Below, piece after piece: positions 1-12,042 of a stretch of DNA of 64,000 bases. The stretch spans positions 496,001 through 560,000 of the forward strand of contig JAGTJM010000012.1 in the NCBI GenBank assembly GCA_020747015.1, read 5' to 3'. Both the position numbers and the translations under genes were made by a program. The notes below the pieces were generated by a model. That model was given only the letters and a program-made list of their open reading frames with translations. It did not search any database and had not been told where the DNA came from. How positions within the stretch are numbered: position 1 is the stretch's first letter; each line of letters starts with the position of its first letter. This stretch comes from Pyrenochaeta sp. MPI-SDFR-AT-0127. Lineage: Eukaryota > Ascomycota > Dothideomycetes > Pleosporales > Cucurbitariaceae.

Positions 1-1673
1 CCGTCTCAGCGAACTGCTCACTTGGGACTCTTGGGGGCTTCTTGGGACAAAGGGCTCTTCCTCGATGGCTTAATACCCTCGTCCTGTCAGGCAGTGCGCA
101 ACAAGTCTGCCCTACCCAAAAAGCCTCAAGTACTACTCAAGTAAGAGCAACGGCATCTCACCGCGCTGTGGCAGCCCCATCGCCAAGCACAAGCTCCCGA
201 AGGCCCATCGACCTTCATGCGAACCACTACTAAAGTCCGCGTTTCACCCCCTCTCTGTGGAGAGATTTGTCACCGGACGTCGCCTGGCCGCCAGAGTAAC
301 GTTTCTCTGCATAGCCCCGCATACGGTGAGTGAAGTTGGAGCGTGCAGCCCTCGTGGCGTTTAGCGGCTGACGTGCGACTCGTGCTGAGTATGCTTGGTC
401 AAGCCACTGTTGCCTGGCATCTTCTGACCACGCTTCTCCCTTCACTTGAAGAAACGTGTTGCGCTCTTGGACGCTTGACGCTATGCGTCCTTCGTGTTGT
501 TATCTTGTTGTACTGCATACAGCGCCGGAGCTCGAGCAGCCCAATGCGCCTGGGAAGCCCTTGCCAGACGAATGCATAGGCACCGGAATCAAGTTGGGCT
601 CCAGAGTCATATCATCATCTAACAGCCCCGTCGACCAAGTGCCGAGCGCCTACTCGCTTCTCGAGTTTTCCAATGAGTGCAGTCTCAACACGGTACCATA
701 TCCACAATGCCTTTGTACATCCAATCATGAGTTGCATTTTCCCAGTAGAACAAAGACTACAAGCGACGATCAGTGCACCCTCGCATCATCTAGAGGCTCT
801 TAAGTAAACCTTATATACATGCTGCAGATGGTTCTACAGTTCGTCCGGTGAGAGCAAATCAGTCCATCTGAATACACGTCTCCAAAACCGACGGTCACTT
901 CATTGGGCAAGTCTCAGGTTGAAACAAGTCCATGTTCTGACCGGATTTACAAAGCTATCGGTAAGTGCATGAGGTTAGGCCAACAAGTTTGTACTTGCTT
1001 CATGTGGCTTCCCGGCCCGAGCACTAAGCTGCGGGTAGCCGTGTACTCTGTAGCGGTACAACGAGAGTGATCCATATACAGATAAGAAAACCACTGTAGG
1101 TAACTGATGGGTCTCAGCAAGTGACTCAGCCAAGGAGTAAGCAAATGAGTGATGTTTCAATGATGGCTTCACGTTGGACACTGGATCAGAAAAGAGTCAC
1201 TCCATCCCGTCATCCGCCACTGACGCTCAGCCTTACGGGTCATGGACTCTCCGTGATCGCTCTGCGTTCATCAAACCCTGACTAGGCGAGAGGCATCCTT
1301 GCGTTTGTTGAGTATACATGCCGTGCTCCATTGGGAGGAAATCTAGGTTGGACCATCCTAGCTCACCGGAAGAGTTGTTGCGACAGGTTTGATTATGGTC
1401 ACCGCAAGGCCTGAACCTTTTCGGCCCGAAAACGATACCATCCAAGGCAAGTAGACATACAGAGGAACATTTTGACAATCACATACATGTTGCTTGTTAT
1501 ATGAGAACGATATGATACAGGTATCTGCGGATCTAGTGCTTCGATGTAAATACAAGCCCTGTCCAGCCCAGAACATTCCTCTTCACAAACAAACGTAACA
1601 AGAAGCTTAACGCCAAATTGTGCAGTGTATATTCTTTGCCCAACGCCGATTCAACTCTCATATTCTAACACAA
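1..1673. other. Intergenic stretch, no gene supported
   Basis: I see no convincing coding region, splice-able exon chain or RNA gene here. Open frames are short, overlap each other on both strands and lack recognisable domains. Bases 21-52 contain several loosely repeated CTTGGG words. The right end is the 3' flank of the magnesium transporter gene. Confidence 0.5.
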
Positions 1674-4358
1674 TTATACGATGCCGTAGATCCTCTTGGC
1701 AATGAAGTAACAACTAAGACCAAAGCCAACAAGTCCTCCGGTGATGCACCAGAACCAAGTCAAGCTCTCAACGTCCTGGCCAGGAACAAGACTATAGATG
1801 GTTAGTACATGTACTATGTGGTTCAGAATGTGGACCTACCAATTCATGCCCCAGATACCAGTTACAACATTCATTGGCAAGACAATCGTTCCAAGTACGG
1901 TAAGCTTGCCCAATATGTCAGACGTCTTCTCCTGGCGCTCGTTCATCCTAATGTTGATCTGGGCGAGATAGTTGCTGTGAGCACGTGAGAGGAGGCTGGA
2001 TATATAGTTAGTGCGTGATACAACCCTGGTCTCAGGTGGCTCTTACTTTTCGTAATGACTCAAGTTACCAGTCATGGTAACAATATGATCCTGGATGTCT
2101 CCGAGATACATGCCGATCTCGTTACGAGGTGCAATATCCCACTGCTCGTTACATCTCTTTGCAAAGCCCTTGATGACATCTGCCTTATTGCCCAATAAGC
2201 GATACAAACTCATGACCTTTTTTCTGCACTCGCCGACCCGTCGCAGCATGTCCCGTCCACTCTCTTGCTGCTCCTTTGTTCCTTCAGACTTTTTCTCATA
2301 GTGCGGATTGTTGTATGAGTACGATTGACTTTTCTCTGCCTCTTGTTCTTCTTCGTCTCCATGCAGACGTAGGATGGCTTCATCGATATCGTCAACCTCT
2401 TCCTCGATTCTCTGAATCATCGGAGCATACGCGTCAGTGATATCGTCGATGATAGCATACGAAATCCAGTCAGGCGATAAAACAAGGTAGTCTGAGAGTT
2501 GGCGAATACGTCGGCGTACATTGGCTGGATGTGGCGTCATAGAAAAATGAAAGCTGATCACACCCTCTCGGAAGACAACAACATATAGATTCACCGGCTC
2601 CAGATAATCTTCGCTGCTTTCATCCTGTTCGAATGTGCGATAGTTGATGAAATAGTAGTGTTTGAAAAGTTCAACCTTCTCGCGTTGTTCCTGCATCAAA
2701 ATGTCTTCAGAAGTGAGCGGATGAATGCCGAAAGTCTTCGCAATGACCTTCATCTCAGTCTCAGTTGGTGACATCACATCGAGCCACCAAGCAGGCCGAG
2801 GGCCGTATCGCTTTGGTTTCTCTTGCTCGAGTTTGGGTGTTTCTGCTGGACGTGGGCTGGTAGGGCGTGTCTGCTCGCCAGAAGAAATCTTGCCTCCTGC
2901 CTGTGAGGATGATCGGGTGGGTACACGCGAACCATATCCGTTTGTACTGAGGCGTTGCAGATCCTCCTCGTCAGTCTCGTCGTCGCTGCTGTCCTCAAGG
3001 AGTGGAGGGTCTGGGACAAACAAGTTCCTGAAAGTCTGTCCAGGTTGAAGAAGCTCACTGATGCTCTGGCTATGGATTGTGTTGTCAAACGTTTCGTTGA
3101 AGTAGGTAAAGCGGAAAGGCGCATCGCTGGCCTCGCGGTGCCAGACACGCCGCTTTGGCCGTAAGCGCCCTTCGACCATTAACGGCTCACTGACCTTCCG
3201 CATACGCATCCCCTCCATTGTTCGCTGCTCCTTCTCCTCGTGTGCCCAAGATTCCAATATGGCCAGATCAGGCCAGCGCCTCCGCCTCCGCCTGCTGGTA
3301 GGTTCCCCAGTCGCTGGAGGGTTGAGATAGTCTTCATGGCCCAGCTCAGACATGGTTTCGTGCGGGAAGCAGACATCTTCAAGAGCAGTGGTTGTCATGC
3401 GTCGCCGGAAGTCGCCTGGGCCAGGAGGCGAATCACCAGGACTTGGCTCGTCGATATTTATAAGTGCATCGTGGGATCGATTCGAGGGCATATCTGGCTC
3501 CGACATGAGCTCGAGGTGTTCCGTGAGCATGACATCGTCGAATACAGAGTTGGGCTCAAATACTGGGCTGGTAGGTACAGACGGCGGATTGTTGACATCG
3601 TAATCTTGGAAATTGGTCTGCGACTGGTGCTGAGTGAACAAAGCAGGTCTCTGCTTGCCACTTGACATGGAGGATCTGCTGGCTCTTCGCTGTCTGCCAG
3701 ATCCTGACAAGGCACTTGCCCCGCCATAGCTTGTGCCTGTCTTGATGTCCCGCTGAGATGTACTCATCAACGGTGTTCTGTCATCCACCTCGTCGTGATC
3801 GTCGTCGCCGTCGCTATAGTTGACCTCGGGTGTGTGAGACAGGCGCGATCTACCGAAAGCGTTGGATGCTCTCGGCGGCTGAAGACGTTGTGGGGAGCTG
3901 ATAGACGACTGGCTAGGACGCGGCTGGTATATTGAGGCAACCGGTACGCTTGGTCGGCGCGTTCTGAGTGTTGGGTGATCGCGGTGATCTAGCAAGGCCT
4001 CGCTCTCGAGGCTTGTATTGCTGAGGTTGCCATGCTGGCGGTAGAAGTTGCTGCTGCCTCTCGAGTTTTCGTGACCAGCGATATGGGCCAGGCTTGGGCG
4101 GTCATCGTTCATTTCTCCCGCGCCGAGGTCTTGCGTTGCAGCGAACGACTGCCTGCGATTGCGCCGCTTCTTGCCACCGCGATGCTTCTTTTTCTTTGCA
4201 GCCGCGGTCGACGAGGATCCGGCCTGGAGTTGTGAATGTTGGTCTGCAGGAGTGTTGGCAGCTGCGGCTTCAGGGTACGAAGTGCCGCCTCGATTCGCTC
4301 CGGCAGGTGGAGCATTGCTCGGCTCAGGCCCAGCAGGGCGAGCTGGATTGGATGCCAT
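1674..4358 (-). CDS. CorA-family magnesium transporter (Alr1/Mnr2 type)
   Basis: Three exons (4358-2047, 1995-1840, 1791-1674) join into an 861-residue protein. The first ~480 residues are a hydrophilic Ser/Arg-rich cytosolic region with a basic patch (KKKKHRGGKKRRNRRQSF, about residues 56-73). The conserved CorA region follows, including the AYAPMIQRIEEEVDDIDE helix, and the last two exons hold the paired transmembrane helices. The signature GMN motif (GIWGMN) closes exon 2, and the C-terminal helix ends KRIYGIV. CorA proteins form pentamers that conduct Mg2+; fungal Alr1 acts at the plasma membrane and Mnr2 at the vacuole. The long basic N-terminus fits either, so I give no symbol. Splice sites restore frame at both introns (51 and 48 bases). 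Confidence 0.93.
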
Positions 4359-5067
4359 TGGGTGCCGCGCGAATCACGATAACAATGGCAGACGTGGTGT
4401 CGAGGCCGGGATGCGACTGCAGCGATGAGCCACTGACCTGAGACGCTCAGTCGTTAGCGCTTGTGGAGGGTTGAGAGCTGGCAAGTAAATGCAAAGTGGA
4501 GTTGCGTCGCGCTCTTGATCGGCTCGAATTTGGTAGTGACGAAATGCCTGGTCCAAGCACGCCTCGATACAGTCTAGCCCCGTCCCAATCTGCCAGGGGA
4601 GAAGCACCAAACGGGTCCTCTTGTCCATGGGCCTGTTGCGCCTAACGCAGTTCGATCCTTCAGTCGCTGCTCTGCTATTTGCATTCTAGGCTTTGGGTGG
4701 CTTTTTATTCAACCATGGTTCATTATTGGAGCGGTGGACTTGAGGGCGAGGAAAGTGCGCGCGTGCTCTCTTGCCTAATTTGGCGCTACACCAACAAACA
4801 TGGCATTCTCTTACATGCGCAATCTGCTGGCTACCTGGCTATGACGCAATGATGGAATTCCCAGAAAACGCTTGTCTCCACCCACGGCAATCTTGCGTGT
4901 GGACAATTGGCAATTTCCCACTGCTTACTGGATCGAGGCTGGAGCGCCTATATCCTTATCGTCCGTGGACATGTGAAAACACGCTTCCCAACCACGCACC
5001 TAATTAGTTGATTGATTCGCCCTCTGCAGCCTTTGGCAAGAGACTCCTCCACACGATAGTTGAGCCT
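4359..5067. other. Intergenic region upstream of the magnesium transporter
   Basis: This 0.7 kb separates two minus-strand genes and must hold the 5' region of the magnesium transporter. No coding region or clear regulatory motif could be supported. Confidence 0.4.
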
Positions 5068-6696
5068 CTACAGGACATACCTAAATAGTGGCCCGTAATT
5101 TTCGACACCAATCTCCTGCTCTGCCTGCCCTCTTGATTCAGCCTCTTCCATCGCCAGCCTCTGCTCCGCCACGGTCCCGTACCTCCTATCCAGCTTCTTG
5201 TTCTCCCAAACAAGCAGTGTTCTAAGCGCCAATGCTAGAAGGCAGAAAAAGAACATGAATGCTGCGCAAACAGACTGGCCTTTGACGTAGAAAGGCCCCT
5301 CTGCTGCTGGGTAGAGACGAGTCCCTAGGAGAGGCCCGCATTGGCCGATCAGATTCAGGATGACAATGCCAACGCCCCTTCGCGTGTCCGAGCCTTGATT
5401 GTTGGTGACCCAGGGAAGAACGTTGCCAATCGCAGGGAATATGCCAGCGGTAGCCATGAATACCCCAAAGTACCGGGCGCCCACGCTTTTCGCAGCAGCT
5501 AGAATCACGTAGCCCGTTCCACCGATGGCGGTCAGAATGATGATTGTGATGCCACGCTGTTGTGTTCGATCTGCGATATAGCATGTTGCAATGACAGTCA
5601 GGAAGGAGAGAAAGAACGGCGGTGCAGTCAAGCCCTGAGCATGCACTGCAGTAAACCCCATGTCCTTCAAAATTGTTGGTAAAAACACTGGTAGGGACGA
5701 GAACGCGACGTTTCCAGAGAAGTACATCAGCTATAAAAATGTTAATGACAGCATCCTGGACGCTTGGGTGAGATACTTACCCCTAGAATCCAACCCTTTG
5801 GATCTGCTAGACCATCCAACAAGTCTTTCCAGACTACACCTCCCGTTCTTGAGGCAACACCAGCCTGTCTTACGCCTCGAGCTCTCGCAACTAGCTTCTC
5901 TTCTTCGGTCAAAAACCGCGCCTTTTCAGGGCTGTCTGGCAAGAAAAACCAGGCCACCACTGACATGCACACAGTCGGTAACCCCTCGGCCAGAAACAGC
6001 ACTCTCCATTTTGCCATTACAGGGTTGCCACTGGTAATGCCATACGCTAACGCTCCCGCAAATGTATTTGCCAGTGGCGCAGCACTCAAAAACATGCCTG
6101 CTCTCAATCCAAGTTCATGCCTGAGATAGAAGAATGAAAGCAGGTAGGGTACGCCCGGGCCAAACGCGATCTCTGCCACACCCATCAAGAATCTCAGAGC
6201 CATCATCGCGCTCCAGGAGTTCACTCCAGCTTGTACAGTCGAGACCAGCCCCCAGCCGAAGACGCACCCTGCAGCCCATCGGTGTGGAGGCACCACTTTC
6301 CACATTATGGCAAGAAAGCCAAAAATAATATAGGAAATGTAAAAGATCGTAAGGAGCCATTGGTATTGCGAACTGCTCAGGTGGAGGTCTTCTTCCATAC
6401 CCGCGATGCGCGCATTGCTGGCAATTCTTAGTTGTTTACGTGATTGGCACACTTGGAGAAACGTACCCTATGTTCGATCGATCCAAGAAGGCAAGGAGAT
6501 ACAGTGCTGACAGGAGCGGGATCAAATGCTTATCCAACTTTCGCCGCACACGTTTCTCGACGACAGGATCAATCTCGTCGTTCGTGGGCACCGCTGGCGT
6601 GGCTTCCAAATGTCCACTCTCAACTTTACTTTGTTTATTTTGTATATCTTCTTTATCATCCACCACATCACGCTGGCTAGCGCGGAAAAGTTGCAT
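5068..6696 (-). CDS. MFS permease, anion:cation symporter (ACS/Dal5-Tna1-like) family
   Basis: Three exons (6696-6467, 6417-5781, 5730-5068) give a 509-residue protein with about 12 hydrophobic segments. A short acidic N-terminal tail is followed by the first helix, ending LDRSNIGNARIAG, which is the hallmark of the ACS family (allantoate, nicotinate, biotin and tartrate permeases). The loop between the halves has LPDSPEKARFLTEEEK, also typical of the family. Members import small organic anions or vitamins by proton symport at the plasma membrane; the substrate cannot be read from the sequence. Both introns (49 and 50 bases) have canonical ends, and the first splits the NIG/NAR codon exactly where the family motif requires. 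Confidence 0.9.
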
Positions 6697-7314
6697 CTTT
6701 GTTAGTTGTCACACAATTGTTGTCCAATGTCCAAATGGGAAAACGCAATGATGGTGGAATCGAGAAGAAACTAAGCATTGGTAAGATACAAAGTAAAGAG
6801 CTTAATGCTTTAAGTGGCGCCGGAATGCCTGTCCGACGCTCTGGCATAATGTACATCCATAGGTCCGTGGAATGATTTGTTGGGGAACTCGAGGTCTCAT
6901 GGTGTGGGGTAGGTGGTATAGATCGACATTGGGCTCGTACGACGACGGGGATAAATCCGCTCCCTCGGGACGTGACAACGCCGGCATGATGGCCAGTGTG
7001 CATGTACAGAACGCGTATAAACCGGGTACTGGAAACTTCCGCAGAAGAGAGAACATCTTGAATAAATCAGCTTGAAGTCAACCAAGATAAATGAGCGTAA
7101 TTCATGAGATGGAATTGTACACCACTGTGTGGTAATAAACAGTAGCAACTTCCCAGATCCAAAGTACGCTTCAATTGGCTTCTCTTTCTTTTGAAACATT
7201 CATCATCAATGTACTCTTACAAATCCTTATCAATCCCTAACGCCAAGTAGTACTGCAGCTAGCCATCTCCATCACTCTGGGGCCCACCATGCATCCCTTC
7301 TCCTCCACATTCCC
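6697..7314. other. Intergenic region with one weak small ORF
   Basis: This holds the upstream region of the MFS permease and the 3' flank of the next gene. A minus-strand frame at 6802-7056 (84 codons) begins with a basic-hydrophobic stretch that could be a signal peptide (cleavage possible after ALS), followed by a short Pro/Cys-containing tail. It has no recognisable domain and no supporting splice structure, so I do not call it a gene. Confidence 0.3.
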
Positions 7315-8091
7315 TTAGACGGCAATATGTTGCATCTTCTGCCCCTCTCCAATCTGCGGTCCCAATCTCGGCGGGGGCTTCGCCTTCACCGGCTTTACTG
7401 GCGTCTTGCTGCTTTGCCCTGGTAGCGTATTCGTCCCCGGGTACGGCTTCTTCTCATCCACCTTCTTCGAAACGGGAGGGACAAATGGTTTTGGCTGTCC
7501 AGGCTTGACGGCAGTCTTGCTTCCCGATGATGGGAAAGAATTTCCACCATATGGTTTCGGCAGATTGTTGCTATTTGGATACGGCTTCGGTAGCGTCTTC
7601 GATGCTGGTGTAGATGTGGGGCCTTTGAACGGTGGGATAGTTCGTTGAGCTGCTCCAACACCGCCCGTGACAGCTTTCTTTGCCGCTCCTGTTGTCCCGC
7701 CGACTTGGTTCTTCCCAGGGTACTTGCTCGGTGTCTTGCTCGCTGCTGGCTTGCTACTCGCGGGCGTCGAGTGCGACCGCTTTACGGCCGGCTTGCGCGC
7801 TGTGGAAGGGAGAGCTTTTGGTGAGGGTTGGTAGGTTTGGCCAGATATCGAAGAACCATACGAAGTCGCTTTTCTCTCGATGCCTTATTCCTTCATTAGC
7901 ATTCAACCTACACTAGGAAAGGGGAGGTTTTCAAAGGAATGCTTACCATTTCCCACGCCTCGCCCGCCATTCTCAATCATATCGCCAGCTTTGATCAATG
8001 CATCTCCAGCGAACCCGCCCGCGGACCGAGTGCCTGCTTCAACAAAGCCCTCTACAGAGTTCCAGATGATGTCTTTGATGAAGCCTGCCAT
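7315..8091 (-). CDS. Unknown protein with Gly-rich head and Lys/Pro/Ser-rich basic tail
   Basis: Two exons (8091-7947 and 7883-7315) make a 237-residue protein; the intron is 63 bases with a GCTAATG branch-like site. Residues 1-48 (MAGFIKDIIWNSVEGFVEAG...) form an amphipathic, glycine-containing segment. The rest is low complexity with recurring KTP, KPYP and GxNxLP units (KTLPKPYPN, NLPKPYGGN, KKPYPGTNTLPG), strongly basic and probably disordered. No enzyme motif is visible. I chose the ATG at 8091 because the open frame upstream has no ATG. The clean intron joining two frames supports a real gene. Function unknown; the basic tail could bind nucleic acid or acidic surfaces, but that is only a guess. 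Confidence 0.7.
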
Positions 8092-8671
8092 TTTCGCTTC
8101 CAACGTCAGAAGGATCAATTAATTGGACAAAAAAGGCGGAGCTGTGAGAATTGTAAATCTGAATTTCAGAGGTCTAGATCATGATGTTCGATGATGTCCA
8201 TTTTCGACGCCACATCCTCGATCCTGTTTCCATGCTGGGATTCCCGTTGCCGCTCCCCGCGATGACGTATTTTGTGGCACAGGGATGAACCAGGGTGTGG
8301 CAGCCTGGATGTGAACGATGCAGGGACAGGCACATTAACACGTAGTTGATGATTATCAGTGCTTGAATGCCCAGATTCGAGTCTTGCAAAGATTCTGTAT
8401 ACACGCTTCAGCGAATCTCTCTTCTGCTTGCTAATATGCGAAAGCCCTAGACTATAACATGTCCATAGCGTTCCATTCATATGCTCTGATCGTCATTGCA
8501 AAATCAAACCAACAACGTCTAGCGATACAAGAAAAAACAAGTACTTATTATAAAGTGATTGAACCGAGTATTCAACGCCAGAGTAAGCCCTTTCCGATCT
8601 CCATAAAGCAACCTTTTAAGTAAACCAATAATAATACAAATATCTACTTCCTTTAATACTTTGTTCGCTGT
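8092..8671. other. Intergenic region
   Basis: It lies between two minus-strand genes. A 104-codon minus-strand frame (8166-8480) is present but shows no domain, signal peptide or splice signals. The right half is AT-rich and probably includes the 3' end of the acyltransferase transcript. Confidence 0.4.
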
Positions 8672-10872
8672 CTAGATCTTCCTTGGAGCAGTAGTGACCT
8701 TGTTGGCTGCACCATTGGCAACAGGAGTCTCTTTCGCGACTGGCTTTGATCCCGTAACTTTGGATGCAGCGGCTGGCTTCTTTACAGCAGGTGTAACTTT
8801 AGGGGCAGCTTTCCCTGATGTGGACATGGGCTTTTTCGCGGATGATGGCGCAACAGCCTTCTCTGGTACTGTAATAGCACCACTACGAGTGATTTTAATG
8901 GGCACCCCTGAGGAAGTCACATATGTAGAGCCTTTCTTCTTTTGTACTTCTTCAATCTCTTCCTTTCCAATCTTGATCTTCAGGCCGTTCTTCATCGTTA
9001 AAACACCAGTCTTCTTTGCCTCTTCTACTTCGAATTTGGGCACTTTTATCATGACTCCAGATGCGGTCATAACTTCTTTCATCGGTCCAGCGGCCATTGT
9101 TGGCTTAGGCTTCGATGCTGTCAGAGCTTTAGGCACGGCATTAGCTCTTGCATGTGCCGCAGTGCCGGGCTCTGTCTTCGTTGCAGCCCCAGTCTTCTTC
9201 GCTGGAGTTGGCATGTTCGCAACGCTCTTCGTTTTTCGCGGTACTGCTGTCGTTGGAGTCGCAAGTGTCTTCGTTGGTGCTTGAGGTAATGCTGTACTGG
9301 CTCGTCTCATTCCACCTGGCAATACTACGCCATTCTTGATTGCAGTCTCTTTGACTAACCTCGCCAGATTCTCTTGCGTTAGCCGTTGCGTCTCGGGGAC
9401 GTTCTTCGGTTCGGCTGCTTGTTCTGCGCCCATTTTGGCTGCACCTTCGATCATCTTCTCGAGTTGGTCAGGACTTGGAAGACCTTTCATCTCGCCACCA
9501 CCTTGACCCAGCAGTGCCTTCATATGCTGCTCAAAGAATTCTTTGCCTCCGGGGATTGGCAGATCATCCGGTGATGCCCCATAGGCAACTGTGAGTGCCA
9601 TCATGACACTGGTGATGGGTGCAAAAATCTTGACAAATTCGTTCCAATTGCCCGACTTGACTTCCGTTTCAATCTGCACAGCTGGACGAGGCACACTTCG
9701 AATACTCTTGCCTCCGTTGTGCGAACTTTGACTGCTCATGTCAAGGTGATTCTTCCAGAAGTCTTCTGCTGGGAAGCGGTTGTTGCGATTGAAGTACTCG
9801 AGCATGTAGTCCTTCTCTCGCCAGCGGTTACGAAGCCAAACCTCAAAGGCTTTTGTGTTCTGGATCGGTATTGTATCGAGGTGGAAACGCCGCCAATGCA
9901 TATTTACTGACTTTGGGGGCCTGCCTTCAAAGAAGGATGAGCGAAGAGTAAAGATGTCCTGACCAAATTGGCCTGGTGGAACGCCTTCGTAGGCAATCGT
10001 ACAATCGTAGAGCCATTCAGTCGTCTCTCTAAGTTCATTCAAGCAGAAACGCAATCCAGTGCTCCGAGGTAGAAGCTGATGCTTCATATCTTGTAAACCA
10101 TTCTTCTCAGCCCACTTCTGGCTCTTTTCTCTCGTACTCGCAGAAAGGTTGGTTCCTTCCGGGAAGATGATGAGCCACATTGGATCGTTCGGTTTGTTCA
10201 GCTGTCCGAGGTGCTTCTTAAATCTTCGTTGGTCTTCTTCCCAATTCCTGGCCAAGAAAATAAAGTTGTAGAACTGCGCCCCCCAGCCAATGATTGGAAT
10301 GTTCTTCAACGACTCCTTCAAGATGATGTAGATGAAGCCATGCATGTTGTTCGTATAAGCTATCCACCAAAGATACAGCCAGTCAGTGTACAGCTGATGA
10401 TTCGCCATCAACACCATACGATCAGCGAAATTGCACTGCAAACTTCCGTCCTTCTTCTTGATGAGTTGTCCGACCATGCTCGAGTCTCCGCTCACTCGAA
10501 CAACAGTAGGGGCCCACCATTGCGTTAGGCATGTAATGAGAATTGCGAAGCATTCTTTGGTGTATGCCATGTACCCTTCATAAAACTGAGGGTCGATCAA
10601 CTTCAATGGAGCTCCTAGGAATTGCGAAGCACTTATTCTACTACATGTCAGTGCAACTGCCGGCAAACATGGGGAGGGATGGGTTTGTACGCTAAAACTC
10701 CAGATAAGAACGTTGAGGCCAGCGTAAATGCTCTTTCTGCTTGTGTCAACTCGCCGTATCGCGGTGGCCCAGCTGGATGCGCTGCGATATTGTCTTTGGA
10801 CACGCGCAGCCCAGCTCCAAGGTCATCTTTCTTCTTCCTCTTGACCGCCTTGGATGCTGCAGGTGGTGGCAT
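8672..10872 (-). CDS. Membrane acyltransferase (PlsC/LPLAT, Cst26/AGPAT-like) with basic repeat-bearing tail
   Basis: Two exons (10872-10691 and 10631-8672) give 713 residues. The intron interrupts the first transmembrane helix (TLASTFLSGVLA|ASQFLG). The catalytic NHx4D motif is NHQLYTDW, and the second acyltransferase motif is FPEGTN. The region ending RNRWREKDYMLEYF matches the acyltransferase C-terminal domain of AGPAT3/5 and yeast Cst26-type enzymes, which transfer fatty acyl chains to lysophospholipids in ER membranes. A hydrophobic segment near SVMMALTVAYG may be another membrane helix. The last ~250 residues are unusual: Ala/Lys/Pro/Thr-rich and basic, with three degenerate ~22-residue repeats. 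The start ATG at 10872 has A at -3; the frame upstream lacks an ATG. Confidence 0.9.
8864..9070 (-). repeat. Three degenerate ~22-residue repeats in the acyltransferase tail
   Basis: Within residues ~582-650 of the acyltransferase, three units align: ASGVMIKVPKFEVEEAKKTG, NGLKIKIGKEEIEEVQKKKG and SSGVPIKITRSGAITVPEKA. The shared pattern is a small loop ending in Gly, then V/L-x-I-K-V/I, then a charged stretch. I do not recognise the module. Confidence 0.6.
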
Positions 10873-11347
10873 CTTGACAATTGTGCAAAAGTCGAGCACG
10901 GTGTTCAATCGACCATCACTTTTTATGACTTTCCATCCGACGTCAATGTTCGAGATCAGGATGGAGCTGTACTCCGCATCCTTGACCCCTGTCGTCGTGC
11001 CGCTGCAATGACGTCGCGTGTGGCGCTTGCTTCCCACTTTCTGTGCCACCCCAAGTCAGGATATGGAGCTCCCCGTTGCTCGTCGTTAGGTCATTATTCT
11101 GCTCCCTCCAAAAATCAAATCCCCCCTGATCAAGACCACATCCAAATCTCCAGATTCTGTCGTTGGTGTTATAATTTTGTAACGCAGCAAAGGTTAGTAT
11201 TCACTCCACGACTGCTGTCACACTCCTGTTTCCCCCTTAGAAATTCGACAAATGCTGAGCTCATGCGAGCGACAATCTTCATTAAACTCTGTTCTCAATT
11301 CTAACTCGTGTGAATAGACCGGTTGAACTTTATACCTCATATTCAAG
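10873..11347. promoter_or_regulatory. Divergent promoter region
   Basis: This 475-base gap separates divergently transcribed genes (acyltransferase leftward, small unknown rightward), so it should contain both promoters. No TATA box or known operator is obvious. The part nearest 11300 is the likely 5' leader of the rightward gene. Confidence 0.5.
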
Positions 11348-12042
11348 ATGCCAGCCTCCGTAGCATCAGCGCCCGTTAACCGCACAGTCAACCGTACGGC
11401 AGCCTCACGAACGAAGAAGCCCGCTTCAAGTGTGGCCAAGAAACCTCAGACAAATGGCGCTGTAAACGGAGCATCTCAACCACAAATGTCGCCATACACA
11501 ATTATGGCATCAAGGATTGCGAATCGTGTAGCTGAGATGGCGGAAAACATGACCTTTGTCGAGCGAGAGAGGTACGTTTAGTCCCCTCTTAGTGGCCGTT
11601 AAGAAACGGTGCACTACCAACGGCCTGCCATGATATGATCTACCAATTATAGCAGCACTCAACCAAATTCGTCACAACCATTCTAGAGTGTCAAATTATG
11701 TATACTGAACATCTACTGACCGTTCCTAGACCTCAGCAGCAAGAGCAGCAAGCACCCGCTGCGCCCTCCAAGCCCGCCACCAAAAAGCCACCACGAAAGC
11801 TCGAAATGCGCATCCCCAACTCAGGTGCCTCACCCACCAACATCACTTTCAGCGCGCCCTTCCTCGACAATACTCTATCGAAGCTGTTGACGTTGCAGAA
11901 CCGAATGCTTAAAGTTAGCAATGACATTGCGGCAAGTGAGGATGTGGATGAGCAAACGAAGCAGGAGCAATTCGCGCAGAGTGCGGAGCTGAGTCGAATC
12001 ATTGCACTCATCTGCGCAGAGAAGGCCAGACAGGGAGCTTAG
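11348..12042 (+). CDS. Small unknown protein, conserved-looking
   Basis: Two exons (11348-11571 and 11730-12042) encode 178 residues. The 158-base intron is longer than most here. The N-terminus is Ala/Ser/Lys-rich and likely disordered; residues ~48-75 (SPYTIMASRIANRVAEMAENMTFVERER) can form an amphipathic helix. The second exon starts with a Gln/Ala/Pro/Lys-rich linker and then a compact, probably helical region (LDNTLSKLLTLQNRMLKVSND...SAELSRIIALICAEKARQGA). The splice restores frame (AG|A for Arg). I do not recognise a family. The helical second half suggests a protein-interaction subunit, but nothing more can be said. Confidence 0.75.

Noticed and set aside
3240..3665. 141-codon plus-strand frame
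   Set aside because: Antisense to the disordered N-terminal region of the magnesium transporter.
8694..9284. 196-codon plus-strand frame rich in Ala/Phe/Val
   Set aside because: Antisense to the Ala/Lys-rich tail of the acyltransferase; low complexity on one strand keeps the other open.
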